Source: Takakia lepidozioides
Lineage: Eukaryota; Streptophyta; Takakiopsida; Takakiales; Takakiaceae
DNA length: 64,000 nt
NCBI GenBank assembly: GCA_030704615.1
Contig: CM060734.1
Coordinates: 38,644,042 to 38,708,041 of the forward strand
Reading direction: 5' to 3'
Shown here: one piece after another, positions 23,184 through 34,310 of the stretch
Layout: the number at the start of each line of letters is the position of its first letter
Numbering within the stretch: position 1 is the stretch's first letter
Notes under the pieces: model-generated
The model's database searches: none
The model's input: the letters and a program-made list of their open reading frames with translations, nothing else
What the model was told of the DNA's origin: nothing
Made by a program: the position numbers and the translations under genes

Positions 23184-23660
23184 ATGGCTGGAGCGTTGTC
23201 TTATAGCAATCCTCCTTCTATGTCTATGACGAGTGCATTAGATGTGAGAGTGGAAGATCGATTCAATGGAGCTAACTATCAAACCTGGAAGTCTATGATG
23301 GAGATGGTCCTTCTAGACAAAGATCTATGGGGAGTGGTTGATGGATCCGTCCCAAGACCTGACACTATTGTTGGCCAAGCCATATGGGGTATGAAAGATC
23401 AGAAAGCAAGAGCTAATTGGAGAGTGATTTTGTGCATGGATACAGACTTGGAGCACAAGTTTTTTTATGTGTCACTGACGGATACAAATGGGAAAAGCAC
23501 ATTAGTGTCTCCAGAGATCAGTGATACCTGGGATGAGTGCTAAAAAGATGCTAATGAGGAGTTCGAGCTAGGCCTCATGATGGGAAAGAACACCCAGCAA
23601 TTCTGCAACCACATGTTCTATGTTTGGGACGACAACCACCGATTGCTGGCATGGATGTGA
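23184..23660 (+). pseudogene. Copia gag (UBN2-type) fragment
   Basis: The frame starts MAGALSYSNPPSMSM and continues RFNGANYQTWKSMMEMVLLD and KDLWGVVDGSVPRP. These are the N-terminal blocks of Copia gag polyproteins (UBN2 family), which form the virus-like particle. It runs about 120 codons to a stop at 23541 (DTWDEC then stop). Related sequence continues (EEFELGLMMGKNTQQFCNH) to another stop before 23660. Protease, integrase and reverse transcriptase of Copia are missing; Gypsy-type sequence begins within 150 bases. The element is non-functional. Confidence 0.8.
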
Positions 23661-23789
23661 TACATTCAGAAACATCATGCGAAAGACAAAGACAAGCATG
23701 TTGCTGGTTTTGGATCCTGAAAACGACATCGCTAGGCTTCTTACAGCTATGCACGACGTGAACAAGTAAGTCATCCTAGAGACTTCATT

Positions 23790-24775
23790 CCCTCAGTAGT
23801 GCGGCATGCCCATGAGGAGTTCGGACATTTTGGAGTGCGACGCACTCATAGTTTACTGCAGGGGCAGTATTGATGGTGTGGTATGCACACAGAGGTGCAA
23901 TAGTTCGTGGCTAGGTGCATGGTGTGTGGTAGGATGCGTGCTTCATTCAACGCCCCTACACCACAGTTGCATCCATTACCCATCATGGGATTGGGCTACA
24001 GGTGGAGTCTTGACTTCGCGGGGCCATTGCCACTGACGATGCGTCACCAGAGATATGTGTTGATGATGGTGGAGCACTTCTCCAAATGGATTGAGTTGGT
24101 TCCATTGCCTGACAAGGCTAGTGAGGGGGTTGCGTATGCATTCCTGGATCGTGTGTTTAGCCGATTCGGTGCTCCAGCTGAGGTATTCACGGACCAAGGG
24201 AGAGAGTTCTTGGGGGAGTTTCAGGCTTTGTGTGATAAAGCCTTGATAGACCACTGTACCACTTCTCGGGATCATCCTGAGGCCGATGGCTTGGCAGAGA
24301 TAGTGGTTCAGACAGTGAAGAGGGGTTTGCGCAAGTATGGCTTGCAAAAGGGACACCTGGGAGATTGGGATCTTAAGGTACCTTGGTTAGCCATAGGCTA
24401 CAGGTTTAGCAAGCAAGCATCACTTGCCTCCTTCTCACTATATTTTCTTCTCTTTGGCCGAGAGCCGGATTTGCCTGCATCTATTCGCAGGGAGGCTGCA
24501 GTAGTCCTCAACCTTGATGATCCGGATGTGTGGACACAAGCATGTGTCCAGCGGGCAGAGTTGTTCAAGAGAGTCATGCCTATGGCTTTTGAGAATCTTG
24601 CTATTGCCTAACACCGAGACACATTGAGGTATGTCACTATACGTGGAGGGGGATATCGGCCAGATGTTCGACGTTTTCACCCTGGGGACTATGTGTATCT
24701 GCAGCAGACAACGCCTACGACCTTGGATGTCACAACAGGACGTATGATTCTAAGGGTCAGGGAGGTGTTGCCTTC
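23790..24775 (+). pseudogene. Ty3/Gypsy integrase, decayed
   Basis: Integrase inserts retrotransposon cDNA into the genome. The translation shows the N-terminal HHCC zinc finger (RHAHEEFGHFGVRRTHSLLQ ... ARCMVCGRM) and the catalytic core with all three acidic residues: Asp in YRWSLDFAGPLP, Asp in FTDQGREFLGEF and Glu in DHPEADGLAE. The C-terminal region carries RYVTIRGGGYRPDVRRFHPG. Stops break it: one in the zinc finger (GQY then stop), another, and one after FENLAIA at 24609, where the pattern of the frame suggests a Gln codon has become TAA. The longest open part is 23907-24611. Reverse transcriptase and RNase H are absent upstream. It is followed in the same polyprotein by a PHD finger. 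Confidence 0.9.
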
Positions 24776-24779
24776 ATGA

Positions 24780-25052
24780 GTGTTGATTCTGGAGGGTCGA
24801 GATGGCATGGTATGGAAGGACCATGTGCGCAATTGTGCGTCATGTCACCTTCCACATGTGGATGGAATGATAGATCCCAACCTTACAGTGGTACCTGCAG
24901 GGTTGCGTTGCATGCTATGTGGGCATGCTCGTGGTGCCGCCACTATGCTGGTGTATGATCGATGCTCAAGAGGTTGGCACATGGGATGCTTGACACCACC
25001 TCTTGAGAGGGTCCCTGATGGAGATTGGTTATGTCCACACTGCTTGGGATAG
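24780..25052 (+). pseudogene. C-terminal PHD finger module of the Gypsy polyprotein
   Basis: The frame reads GRDGMVWKDHVRNCASCHLP, then from about 24909 a C4HC3 PHD finger: CMLCGHARGAATMLVYDRCS, RGWHMGCLTPPLERVPDG and DWLCPHC. PHD fingers read histone H3 tails and could replace the chromodomain that guides other Gypsy integrases to chromatin. One zinc ligand is altered: the third Cys position reads Tyr in LVYDRC (TAT where TGT is expected), so this copy could not fold normally. An in-frame stop separates it from the integrase (VLPS then stop). The arrangement, not this copy, is the interesting feature. Confidence 0.85.
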
Positions 25053-25291
25053 TGGCAGCTAACAAGACATAGGAGGCCAAGCTCATAGGAGTCGATACTC
25101 GAGATCTCAGACTGAAGTTCACAGGTTTCAAGACGGTGACTAACGATGAGGCAACTCTTATACCCGGCCTCTTGATCTATCGAGTTTGAGTGTAGTAGGG
25201 ACAGTGGTGGAGGACTTAGTGAGGCTATGGCCACTATCGCATCTTGTGACTACCTAGACTTAGAGGGACCTAAGCACCAGCTAGGGGGGTG

Positions 25292-25540
25292 ATTGTGATG
25301 GACTAGTGGCTGCACTAGTGGTGGCTAGTGGTAGCCTAGTGGTGGACTAGTGATAGACTAGTGTTTGGTGTGCACATGTGTTGTGTGGTTTTGGACAGCG
25401 ATGTAGTTGTGTAGCGATATGTATGCGTACGACAATTTCAACGGTGGCCCGTTCTTAATCTGACTTTGTAAACTATATCCTCGCGATGTTGTTACTGATT
25501 TCCAGGTGTAATACCGGAGGTCTCCCGTGGTATGTCACGT
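25292..25540 (+). mobile_element. Probable 3' LTR of the Gypsy element
   Basis: A purine-rich tract ending AGGGGGG (about 25284-25291) is followed by TGATTGTGATGGACTAGTGG, a plausible polypurine tract and LTR start. CTAGTGG-type units repeat several times to about 25360. The 3' boundary is unclear and no matching 5' LTR is in the window. Confidence 0.4.
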
Positions 25541-25954
25541 TGTTTTTTTAATATTATTTACTGGATTTATTTTTTTATCTGTGGACAAATAACTTTTGTT
25601 CTGATCTCCAAAATTTTGAATGTTTGAATGGCCAGTGGATGTGAATGGTTGTACATTTTTATTTGTTTCCGTCTGACGGTTCCACGCATTTCGTATTTCG
25701 GACTGCCAATTTCCCATGGTGGTTGATGGTTTTCTCCCTTGCTATAGTGCTCGGGAGATGTCCCATGCTACAGTGACTTGACTATTTCCGATCATGAAAA
25801 TCCAAAATTGTAAGCTTTAATGCATTGTTAATACTGAATATAGTTTTTTTTTCCATATTTATTAATTATTTATAATTATTTAACAGATGTCCAGATTTCA
25901 TCCTTTTGTCCATATTTACTTAAAATGGTTTTTATTATGTAAGTTAAAAAATGA

Positions 25955-26330
25955 TAGAAACAACCTTCCGGAGGGTATACCAATATGTTTGGATTGAGCA
26001 ATTCTAAAATTGATATGAACAACCTTACTGGAGGTATCCATCGACATAACTCAGTGACAGAAATAACCTTTTGTAAGGTAAAAATATTTGTTTAGATTCT
26101 ACTCAATTGAAAAATTGACAAGCACAACCTTCTGGAGGGTATAATAACATTGAGGAATATTCAAAACTAGGAACAACCTTGGCAGGTACCCATCAAACAA
26201 GACTAAATGATAAAAAGAACCTTATGTAAGATAAAACAATTTTTTTGGTTTATATTCAATCTGAAAATGAGCCTTGTTAGAGTAAGCAATTTTAGAGTAC
26301 CCTCTGGAAGGTTGTTCTTATCATTCCCCC
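25955..26330. repeat. Degenerate tandem repeat with inverted terminal copy
   Basis: A three-part pattern occurs twice with a period near 165 bases: ACAACCTTCCGGAGGGTAT, then GAACAACCTTACTGGAGG, then a GTAAGGTAAAA-type block with an A/T-rich tail (25960-26124 and 26125-26290). The last copy at about 26298-26325 (TACCCTCTGGAAGGTTGTTC) is in the opposite orientation. This looks like a subterminal repeat array of a DNA transposon whose outer ends I could not define. Confidence 0.45.
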
Positions 26331-27302
26331 AAATTGCATAATGGTGAAGTGCGTGCAAGGTCCGGGCAGTGAAGGGCAAAGGGAAAAGCAAAGTTTACGG
26401 GCAATGGGAGAGCCAGTTTTGGCGAGCTACATGAAGACATGGAGGGGCGGGCCCACATGTGTGGCTAGGCGTGTGAAGCCCGGGGAGGCGAGCTGCTGGG
26501 ACCAGGGTCATTACGACATGGCTACCGAAAATTCGCGGGGCCATGTTCAATATGAAACAATCTTCAATACTCATTACTTCTGTGTAAAAATTCACCAGGT
26601 GACGAACAACTTCGAAAGAGTGATATGTTACATATATGAATTAGCTCAGTTGACGACTAGCCGTGATCGACGCTATTTGGATGTAGTAAGTCTAGTATTT
26701 GTCCATGCTTCTAAAGACTCAGTGGGAGCATACAAAAACTGCGAGCAGGAGCACTTAATGAGTATAAGTCTATATCGATCCCTCGTGTACTCCGGGCCTA
26801 CAGAAGCTACATCCAGAAGCTACAAGTTTCTGGAACTCTAACTTCACTGCTTGGCGAGGTTGTTTTCCCTCGTTCTTCCTTTTATAATGCATTTCCAGGG
26901 CCACAGTCCCCTGTTTTTTTTTTCTTGGAAAGAGTGGAACACCTGGGAGTTAAAATTAGAATACACTTATGTTTTTATGCAACATAAACCAATTGTTTTT
27001 TTTAATGTCAACAAAATGAGTAAATACTCTAAAGCAACATTAATTTATATTTTGTATCAATTTCATCAGATTTTTTTTTTCTTAAATGGATGCTTTGAAG
27101 ATCATACTACCACCCAAACTTTTAGTATGTCCACATCATGATCCATGGAAAAAAGACTTGAAGGAAAAGACCTCCAAAAGAGGAACCGCAGTTGCAGTAG
27201 ACATCATCTGATCTGACTATGTAGCCTACTGGTTCGCACAATCATGCGACGATCCACAATATATTGGTGGAAATTCTTAAGGGTGGTACTTCAAGGGCCA
27301 AG
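26331..27302. other. No recognised gene; one 166-codon open frame
   Basis: A plus-strand frame from ATG 26341 to 26841 is open for 166 codons. It shows no domain, repeat or targeting feature that I recognise, and its composition is not clearly coding. The remaining bases are A/T-rich. Confidence 0.3.
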
Positions 27303-28109
27303 GTAATAAGCAGTGTTGGCCAGGTATGGCATCCGGACATGCATATCCGGCGGTTTTGCCAGTTATGCACATATGCACAACCGAAAAGTGTAGCCCCCGC
27401 AAGAACCGGCTATGGAAGGGAACCAGCAAAAACCATTGAGCTTCCTAAGCGGCTAGAGAACCGGCATCGTGATTGTAAGGATGTTATACCCGGAGCAAGA
27501 TCCGGAGCAAATGTGGATGTCGTAGAGGCGGTTCTAGATAATACAAGTCATGTAGGGGCTGGTGATGGTAGTTAAGAACATTACAGATGGACAGATCCTG
27601 AGGGGAATGTTATGTCTTACTAGTTACAATACATTTACAATGGTTAGGGAGAATGTCCGAGTAGATAGGAAATTAATTAGTTGGGCATTTGCCTAAAATA
27701 ATAGTTGTAAGCTGTAAGCTAGGGTATTACAAGGGCAAAGCCCCAAGAGATAGATGACAAGAGTTGAACATTTGAAAATCAGATCCACAGGCCAACACAC
27801 AAGTGGCTTACCACCATGCCACAGCCCTCTTGTGTAGTTTTACACACATACGACAAAAAGTCTAGAAAAAGTAAAAAAATATTAGTGGATGAATCCCATA
27901 ACCGTACCATGGGCATTTTCTAAGATGACATAACCCGTAGATTGAGAACCGGACAAAAAAAAATTTCATGTCTTTAATGAGAACCTGTAACCCTTTTTTT
28001 AAACCTATTGGTATACCCTGCCCCGGCCATCCATTTTTTGCAAAGAGTAGGCTATAACCGGGACGGAAGAGGGCTCAAAACATGGTACCCGGCCAACACT
28101 GGTAATAAG
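27303..28109. mobile_element. hAT-type non-autonomous element with 8-bp target duplication
   Basis: The element is 27311-28101 (791 bp), starting CAGTGTTGGCC and ending GGCCAACACTG. The 8-bp duplication GTAATAAG is perfect at 27303-27310 and 28102-28109. CCGG/ACCGG motifs recur near both ends. A SINE-like segment with an A box on the minus strand (TGTGGCATGGTGGTAAGCC, near 27815-27835) lies inside. There is no transposase. Confidence 0.9.
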
Positions 28110-29935
28110 CGCAACAGCTCACAACACTATCGTTGTCTGCACTCTCTGACTTGAAGAAGCCAGGGTGCCCAATGCATCTTGTTTGCCAAGCACCCATGAC
28201 AGTGCAACATTAATGGCAACTATTGATGCAGCTTCTCAGGTTCCCATGTGCCTTTTAGGCTAACGAAACTCTCCAACGACGAGCCACCGCACTCAACCCA
28301 AGTTCCAACCGTATCCCGACACGTGCGAGAGCTGTTATAACACAAGATCTGCAAAATGGGAAATTGTCATTGTAAGTGCCCTGCAAAATGAAAGGTATAC
28401 TATGGAAAGGTTTGGGCAGATGACATTCTGCCCGGTTCTCTGCCCGCTCGAAACCGTTGAGAATCCGATATGTAAGTTCAAGGCATTCTTATTCATTCAT
28501 GTAAGTTAGTCTCTCTTTCTGGTTGGTCTCTGGATTCGTGGGCAACAGCAATGGGTAGGGAAGGACTGCATCCAGGATGTGGATTGGCACACATAAATTA
28601 TTGTGGGCGATTATGCTAGTTTCTATGGCGTCGTGTACACACTGTGCATGCCACTGGGACGGTGCGCATGGACTTGACCAGGTGTGACCCTGTCATTGTC
28701 GACGAGCTTCCACTAGACGGCTGCTTTCTGCGGGCAGCATCCACTTTTGGATAGGTTCTTTACCAAACATTTCAGTCGTTACCCTACTTGCCAACAATTT
28801 CTTTGCTTCTAATTCAAGAGTTCATGAACAAACATCTACGCTAATTGTGCGTTGCCAAGTTGCGAGATATAGAAGGCAACAATCTCTGCAGCTTGTATTC
28901 TGGAATATTCCTCTGCTTTTGTGAGGTGAGTCTCCAAGGCGTCAAGTGCAATCAAAGTCTTAAGGAGAATTGTCGCCCATGCAATTTGTTTCGAGACCCT
29001 AGATTTTTCAAAGTACTCTCTTTCTAGTACTTCTGAGCCCCTTCCTAAATGCAATGAGGGTGGTCACAGTATGAGCGAGGACCAGAAAATTTGCATATTA
29101 CAAACATTACTCTTACCGGTGCAGTTTTCTAGGCTCACATCTCAAGGCCAGCGCCCATTATCATCCAAACCAGGGAGCCTGACGCTTTTGGGTTGCAAGC
29201 AGAGGAACCAGAATCTCAAGAAGAGGTCTTGGCCATTGAAGGCATAGGGATACCATCAGGTGAACCAGTAGGGTTTGTCTTGTTTTCTAATTTGCCGGAG
29301 GCTGATTAGCATACACCCTGGAGTTGTACAAAATATGCAGGCACTTTCAATCCCTATCCGACTACTGGAAATTCCCTAGCACGCACTCGTAGCCGTGATC
29401 ATTCTTTCAAGGTAGGCATCAGCTCAAAGCTGAAGCAGCTTGGTCTTGAGAAGGAGTCCAGCATTCTGGTCAGTCTTGTGCCCAGAAGCAAGGATACTTC
29501 CATTATCATTCAAACCATATGGATAGAGCTTGCCCAATAACATCACAAAGACTCCCGAATTAGTAAAAATACCAACCAGCAGTCTATAGCTCTAGTTGGA
29601 TAGAGTGTAGCATAAAAAAAGATACATGTTGGGTTTCACTTTCCAAGCATGGGGATTATGGACCCGTGGATGTTATAACTGGATGGTGGCAACTAGAGTA
29701 GTTGTAGTCTGTTTATCCTGGATCTAAAAAGGAGGGACAGGGGAATAATACCTAGCTGTCTTGCGTTATGAGGCCCTGATTTCTGATAACAATAGATAGT
29801 CATCGAAAATTCCCTGCAGTGTCTGAGAGGATGTCATATGACAGTACAGATTTCGACTGTCAGAACTATACAAGGCAAAGAGGGTAGAAAATTCCCACTA
29901 TCCGATGTTATTGGGACACACTTTTCATAGAATTA

Positions 29936-29983
<48 letters not shown>

Positions 29984-30239
29984 GCACAGAACACCAAACG
30001 AAGTAGATAACATGATGTGTACACCAGTCGTTACATCGACACCAAGTTGCATAGACTGATCCATGGCTTGACGGATCCATCCCTTGACTGCGATCTGGTG
30101 ACCCACCTACATACATATACATGCATGCCTATCACCGCATCAATCTTATATCTAGTGGCCAGTAGTGGGAATTTTTACTTCTCTTCATTTGTCGATAATC
30201 TCGTGGAGATTCTTGTGGGCATTTTGAAGTTTCCATCAG
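28110..30239. other. Intergenic; unrecognised open stretches and a microsatellite
   Basis: Two stretches look possibly coding but match nothing I know. On the minus strand, 28836-29054 is open for 72 codons (FEKSRVSKQIAWATILLKTL). On the plus strand, about 29130-29308 and 29390-29540 are open, sharing the phrase SIIIQT/PIIIQT. They may be remnants of one unknown gene or element. Confidence 0.3.
29937..29980. repeat. (CT)n microsatellite
   Basis: An uninterrupted CT tract of about 22 units. Confidence 0.95.
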
Positions 30240-30870
30240 ATCACATCTTGCCTGGGCATTTTGTCAAACACTTGGATTGTACCCACCACATCCCCACACT
30301 TGTAGTACATGCTGACAAGGGCAGTGCCCATAAGGAGATCTGACTCAAATCCAGCCTTGATGATGCTCGCATGGGATGCTTGCCCTGTTCCACAGCTGTT
30401 GGGCTGCCACATGCTTTGAGGATGCTCATAAAGGTGACCTTGTTGGGCTTCACGCGTGTTTGTTGTATTCGCTGAAAGTATTCAATTGCCTCTCTGCTAT
30501 GCCTTTCCTCAGCTAGTCTTGCAATCATCATAGTCCATGAAATCACATTTTGTGTATGCTTATTGTCAAAAAGTTGGTGGGCATTCACTATACTCCTTGA
30601 TTTTCAATACATGCTGACAAGAGCGCCATTGCTTATTTGGAGATCTGACTCAAATCCAGCTATCTTGATTTCGGCATGGACCCGCTCGCCCTGTTCCACA
30701 GCCGTGGGGCTGGCACATGCATTGAGGATGTTCATGAAGGTGACATTGTTGGGCTTCAAGCCTTCTTGTTGCATACTTCGGAAGTAACGAAAAGCCTCTT
30801 CACTTTGCCCGTGCCGAGCTAATCCTGCAATCATGGCATTCCAAGAGATCACATCTCACTTAGGGATTTT
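30240..30870 (-). pseudogene. PPR (PLS-type) pseudogene fragment
   Basis: The minus-strand translation gives two PPR motifs: ISWNAMIAGLARHGQSEEAF with MQQEGLKPNNVTFMNILNAC, and VISWTMMIARLAEERHSREA with RVKPNKVTFMSILKAC. An in-frame stop interrupts the expected MYAKCGS (MY, stop, KSRS). A frameshift after VEQGK moves the next motif (FESDLLMGTALVSMYYKCGD) to another frame. No N-terminus, E or DYW domain remains. Motif style matches the intact gene at 46574-49003. Confidence 0.85.
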
Positions 30871-31950
30871 TTTCAAAACAAATTCCTTCTGAGTTTGCAC
30901 ATATCTTCTTTCCCTGCCCTATCCTCACATAAACCTCCTACTCTTTTGTTCTGCTGGCAGATTGTGGGCATGTATAGCTGCAATGGAAATTCATGCATCA
31001 AACAACAAATTGTACCCGACGCAAATACAAACTTCTTCAGGTGGGCCAAACATCCACATGATTGCAACTTACAATGGTATGCAACATATGTGGGCAACGT
31101 ACAAAACAATTCAATATGGAAGGTGAACGCAGAGTGCCAAGGTGGAGACGCGTTTGGAAGACATGGATAGAACTGTTGTACGAGGAAATGCACGATGAGG
31201 GTAGCAAAACCCTGGATTTGGGTGGTAGTGTATGTGACGACATGGCATATATCCCAACGTCCATTCTTTCTTCAGATTTGCCATTTGAAATTAGAATAGA
31301 TGTCAGAATGATTTTTGAAAGATGGCATGATATATGCTTGGGATACCATGTAGCATGGGGAGGATGAAGGCATGCATGAGGGATGGAGGGCGATGTCATG
31401 CATGAGGGCACGTCTCATGTCCTAACAGTGGGACATGAGGCACGGAGGGTGTGCCGCTGCTGCCGCGCGGTGTACGGGCGATGGAGGCGGGGGTGGGCGT
31501 GGGGTGGCGGGGGGCCACGTTGGCTGAACCGTTTCCAACTCTTCTATCTTGGAGTTTCCACCTCGGATAGCTAAGGGATGGGTGAGTAAAAGCCGCTCGA
31601 CATTTGGCGACCATACTCGGTAACTGAGTCAAGAACAACCAGATGTGATAGGCATCTAGTGGGATCATGGTGGATGGAGAATCAATGAATTTGATGTGAA
31701 TCAAATTCCCTGTGAAACTGAGAAAGAAAGATTGTCCAAACAATTCTTTCAGAGGTTCTTAGAATTGCCAGACGGTTGCAAGGAAAATATTCTTAAGAGA
31801 GTGCATGATGCTAATCCAGAGTCACAGATTTATGTGATAGCATTGCTATTCATTAAGCGAGTGGAGTTTGAAGGCTGGGAGGAACGGAAAGTGAATGTTT
31901 TTACTCATATGCATGAAGAGCTTGTACTGGTGAAGAATTGGATTCCTAAG
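30871..31950. other. No recognised gene
   Basis: Overlapping frames on both strands resemble no family. The frame at 31696-31960 (ELPDGCKENILKRVHDANPE) runs into the Copia fragment and is not itself Copia-like. Confidence 0.3.
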
Positions 31951-31954
31951 GATA

Positions 31955-32262
31955 TCTTGTGGATCAAACTTACACCAAGAACAGCTTTTCAGACCTGTTT
32001 GTCATATGGTTATATGATAACGGTGATAATCAGAGCTGCACAGCTCTATCCCAGAATCCAAAGTTTCATGCCCGAACCAAACACATCGAAATACAATACG
32101 GTATCACTTTGTACGGGAGAAGGTTGGAAGTGGGGAAGTAGAGCTGAAGTATTGCAGCACTGAGGATATGGTTGCTGATATGCTTACCAAAAGCTTATCC
32201 AAGCTAAAGCACTTCAAGTTCAAAGAAGTAGCAGGGGTGCTGAGCAAAGAAGAAAAAGTCCC
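31955..32262 (+). pseudogene. Copia RNase H C-terminal fragment
   Basis: The translation YDNGDNQSCTALSQNPKFHA and RTKHIEIQY is the classic Copia RNase H end, which degrades the RNA strand during reverse transcription. Further blocks (VELKYCSTEDMVADMLTKSL) occur in another frame, so frameshifts have accumulated after IQY. Everything upstream of this in Copia is missing. Confidence 0.85.
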
Positions 32263-32282
32263 ATGATCTGAAAAGAAATAAT

Positions 32283-32520
32283 TGTTAGTTAGTTAGTGGA
32301 ATATTAAATTAGAACTATCTACCAATTACTTTCTAAGCTATTAATTGGCTGTATCCTGAAAAGACATAACACTTGAGTGACCATCGGATTACATCTAGTA
32401 GTGACTCTTCGAGTCGAATAGGTAAGAGCTGGGGGGAGAAGGACCACAGAGTTATTCTAGTGTCTTCGTGGTTGGGAGGAGAGCTCCTAATTATAAAAGC
32501 ACTTTGTATTCTATAGGGTT
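32283..32520 (+). mobile_element. Probable Copia 3' LTR (partial)
   Basis: It begins TGTTAGTTAG a short distance after the RNase H fragment, preceded by an A-rich tract. It contains GGTTGGGAGGAGAGCT, shared with the LTR at 22816-23122. The right boundary runs into BAHD-derived sequence and was not fixed. Confidence 0.5.
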
Positions 32521-32559
32521 TAATTCCTATGGCATGGTAGATCCTTTCTCCATCATGGT

Positions 32560-34183
32560 CAAACGAGACCTAATATGTTCACCAGTCAGGTCTGCAATTG
32601 ACTTGTGCAGCAGGTTTGCAACATATGAAATTTCCCAAAAGCTTTCTCACAATGGCGACTACCATCCCTTCAAGAAATGCATTTCCAAAATAGTGGAATC
32701 TCTGGCCACCGTTTTCTGCAACCAACAGACTCCATATCTGCAAGCAATCGAGCCCGGGTAATGGCCCTCCAGACATGCGCACTGATCACTACATAAGCAC
32801 TGAACGTCCATCTGGTACATCCTCCAATGCTTTAGATTTGAGCTTCTTCTGCATTCGTAGATAAAAAAGAGTGCAGAGTTGTTCGGTCCGGGGCAGCCAT
32901 TGCGCTAGGACCCATTGAATTGAGGCCGTAAGGATCACCCGCCAATGGTAATTTCCTAATACAATTCGAACTTAGGGTTTCTGGGTCAGTTGGCCACTGA
33001 CTCTGATGCCAATTTGATTACATTCGAGCGTGAGAGATCGGTTCCCCACGAGCAGCCTCTGCCCACGACTTCATAAATTGCTACACCGTTTCTCCATCTG
33101 AAATTGCATGGAAGTAGGCATAGCCACATTGAGGAGTGCTAAGCTAATTGTATATACTATTAATTGCACAGTACAATCATCACCTTGACATCTAGATAAA
33201 ATAAAATACGAAGTGACGCGGGGATGTATACAGGAAGAGCTCTAACCTGGGCACCGACGAGAGGGCCGCAACAAGTTCCCAAGTCCTCAAATTTGAAGGG
33301 AATTGATTCAGCAAAGTGTTGATAGGTGGAAGCCATGTTGTAATTTTTCAGCTCCCGCACAGAGATAGGAGCTGAAGCCTCAATAAACTCCACCCCTGCA
33401 TAGTTACAGTTGATGACTGCCTCCCCATCTTCCTCATGTACAAGCCTTCCTGCACAAGATTAACCACGGTCTCCCAACGTTGTCAACGAGCCTTTCCGAA
33501 GTCAATAGCTGGTATGAGAGACTACTAGTTAGTTAATCGTACAAACAGTGTTCTTTCCGCCTTGTCATCGCTGCTCAAGGTACTAGGTACAAAGACAAGC
33601 GGCGTTTCTTCTTGGTTTGCAGTCCTGGAGAGTGCAGGGTCACTTTCTGCATGTAGCATGTTTAGTACTTACATAGTTGGAGCTCTCAAACTATCAACAA
33701 TAGTTCTAAACTACAATTTTGACTAAGCTTTTGTTACCTTGCTAGCTATGGCAGATGTGCTAACTATAGGCTAAGCTGGATGACATGGAATACTGTGGGA
33801 ACCTCTTCATGACTCCTCCCATGACAAATTCCGTTTGAGGGAGATTTCCTCTGTGCTGTATGCTGTCTACCTTTAAGACATCATATCTTCGTCCAGGTAC
33901 CTTCTTTGCAGCAGAAAAGGTTCCGAAGGTAAGGATCAGCAGTACCTGCAAATGGGTAGTACTCTGCCAACGCTCTCGAGAGACTCTCCCTTAGTGTTTC
34001 ATTGACCTGCTCCACGATGAGGTCTTCATTGGCCTTTGCGTCGAACAGGAAGAGACGTCTCATGGGAGGAAGTTTTAGCATGCAGAGATCAAAGCTGGTA
34101 AGTGGCAACCGCTGGAACTCTTGGCTAGGACGAGGCGTTGGAGCCACCAAGGTTGTCGATAGGATAGTCACTTCCACTTCCAT
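32560..34183 (-). pseudogene. BAHD acyltransferase pseudogene (four exons traceable)
   Basis: Exon 1 (33946-34183) encodes MEVEVTILSTTLVAPTPRPS to AEYYPFAG. Exon 2 (33247-33449) joins in phase to give YPFAG-RLVHEEDGEAVINC and GVEFIEASAPISVREL. Exon 3 (about 32930-33150) contains the catalytic HxxxD motif as HAISDG but then has an in-frame TAG at 33081-33083 (GETV, stop, QFMKSWAEAA), where the family usually has Trp. The last exon (about 32560-32800) shows SAHVWRAITRARLLADMESV and FGNAFLEGMV in different frames. The DFGWG motif was not found. It is therefore a non-functional member of the acyl-CoA transferase family. Exons 1 and 2 are intact, so decay is probably recent. The inverted partner is at 19301. 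Confidence 0.85.
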
Positions 34184-34310
34184 TGTTGGTTTCGTCGACT
34201 CCACCGGGCCTCTCTCCAGTCCTCGAAAGTTTGTGGACCCTGTGAGCTAGGTGCAAGTTGCACGACAGGAATCTAGAGTCAAAGAATAAGAAACTGATTG
34301 AATGTCATGT
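33466..34310 (-). repeat. Inverted duplication, copy B (uninterrupted)
   Basis: The reverse complement of this segment matches 19172-19619 joined directly to 22462-22815. It therefore preserves the pre-insertion state of the locus split by the 2.84-kb element in copy A. Confidence 0.85.

Noticed and set aside
26341-26841. 166-codon plus-strand ORF
   Set aside because: Starts with ATG but has no recognisable domain or composition bias, and lies in repeat-rich DNA; kept only as a note.
31696-32163. 155-codon ORF as an intact gene
   Set aside because: Its 3' part overlaps the Copia RNase H region in another frame and the 5' part is unrecognised; it is best seen as a chance fusion frame.
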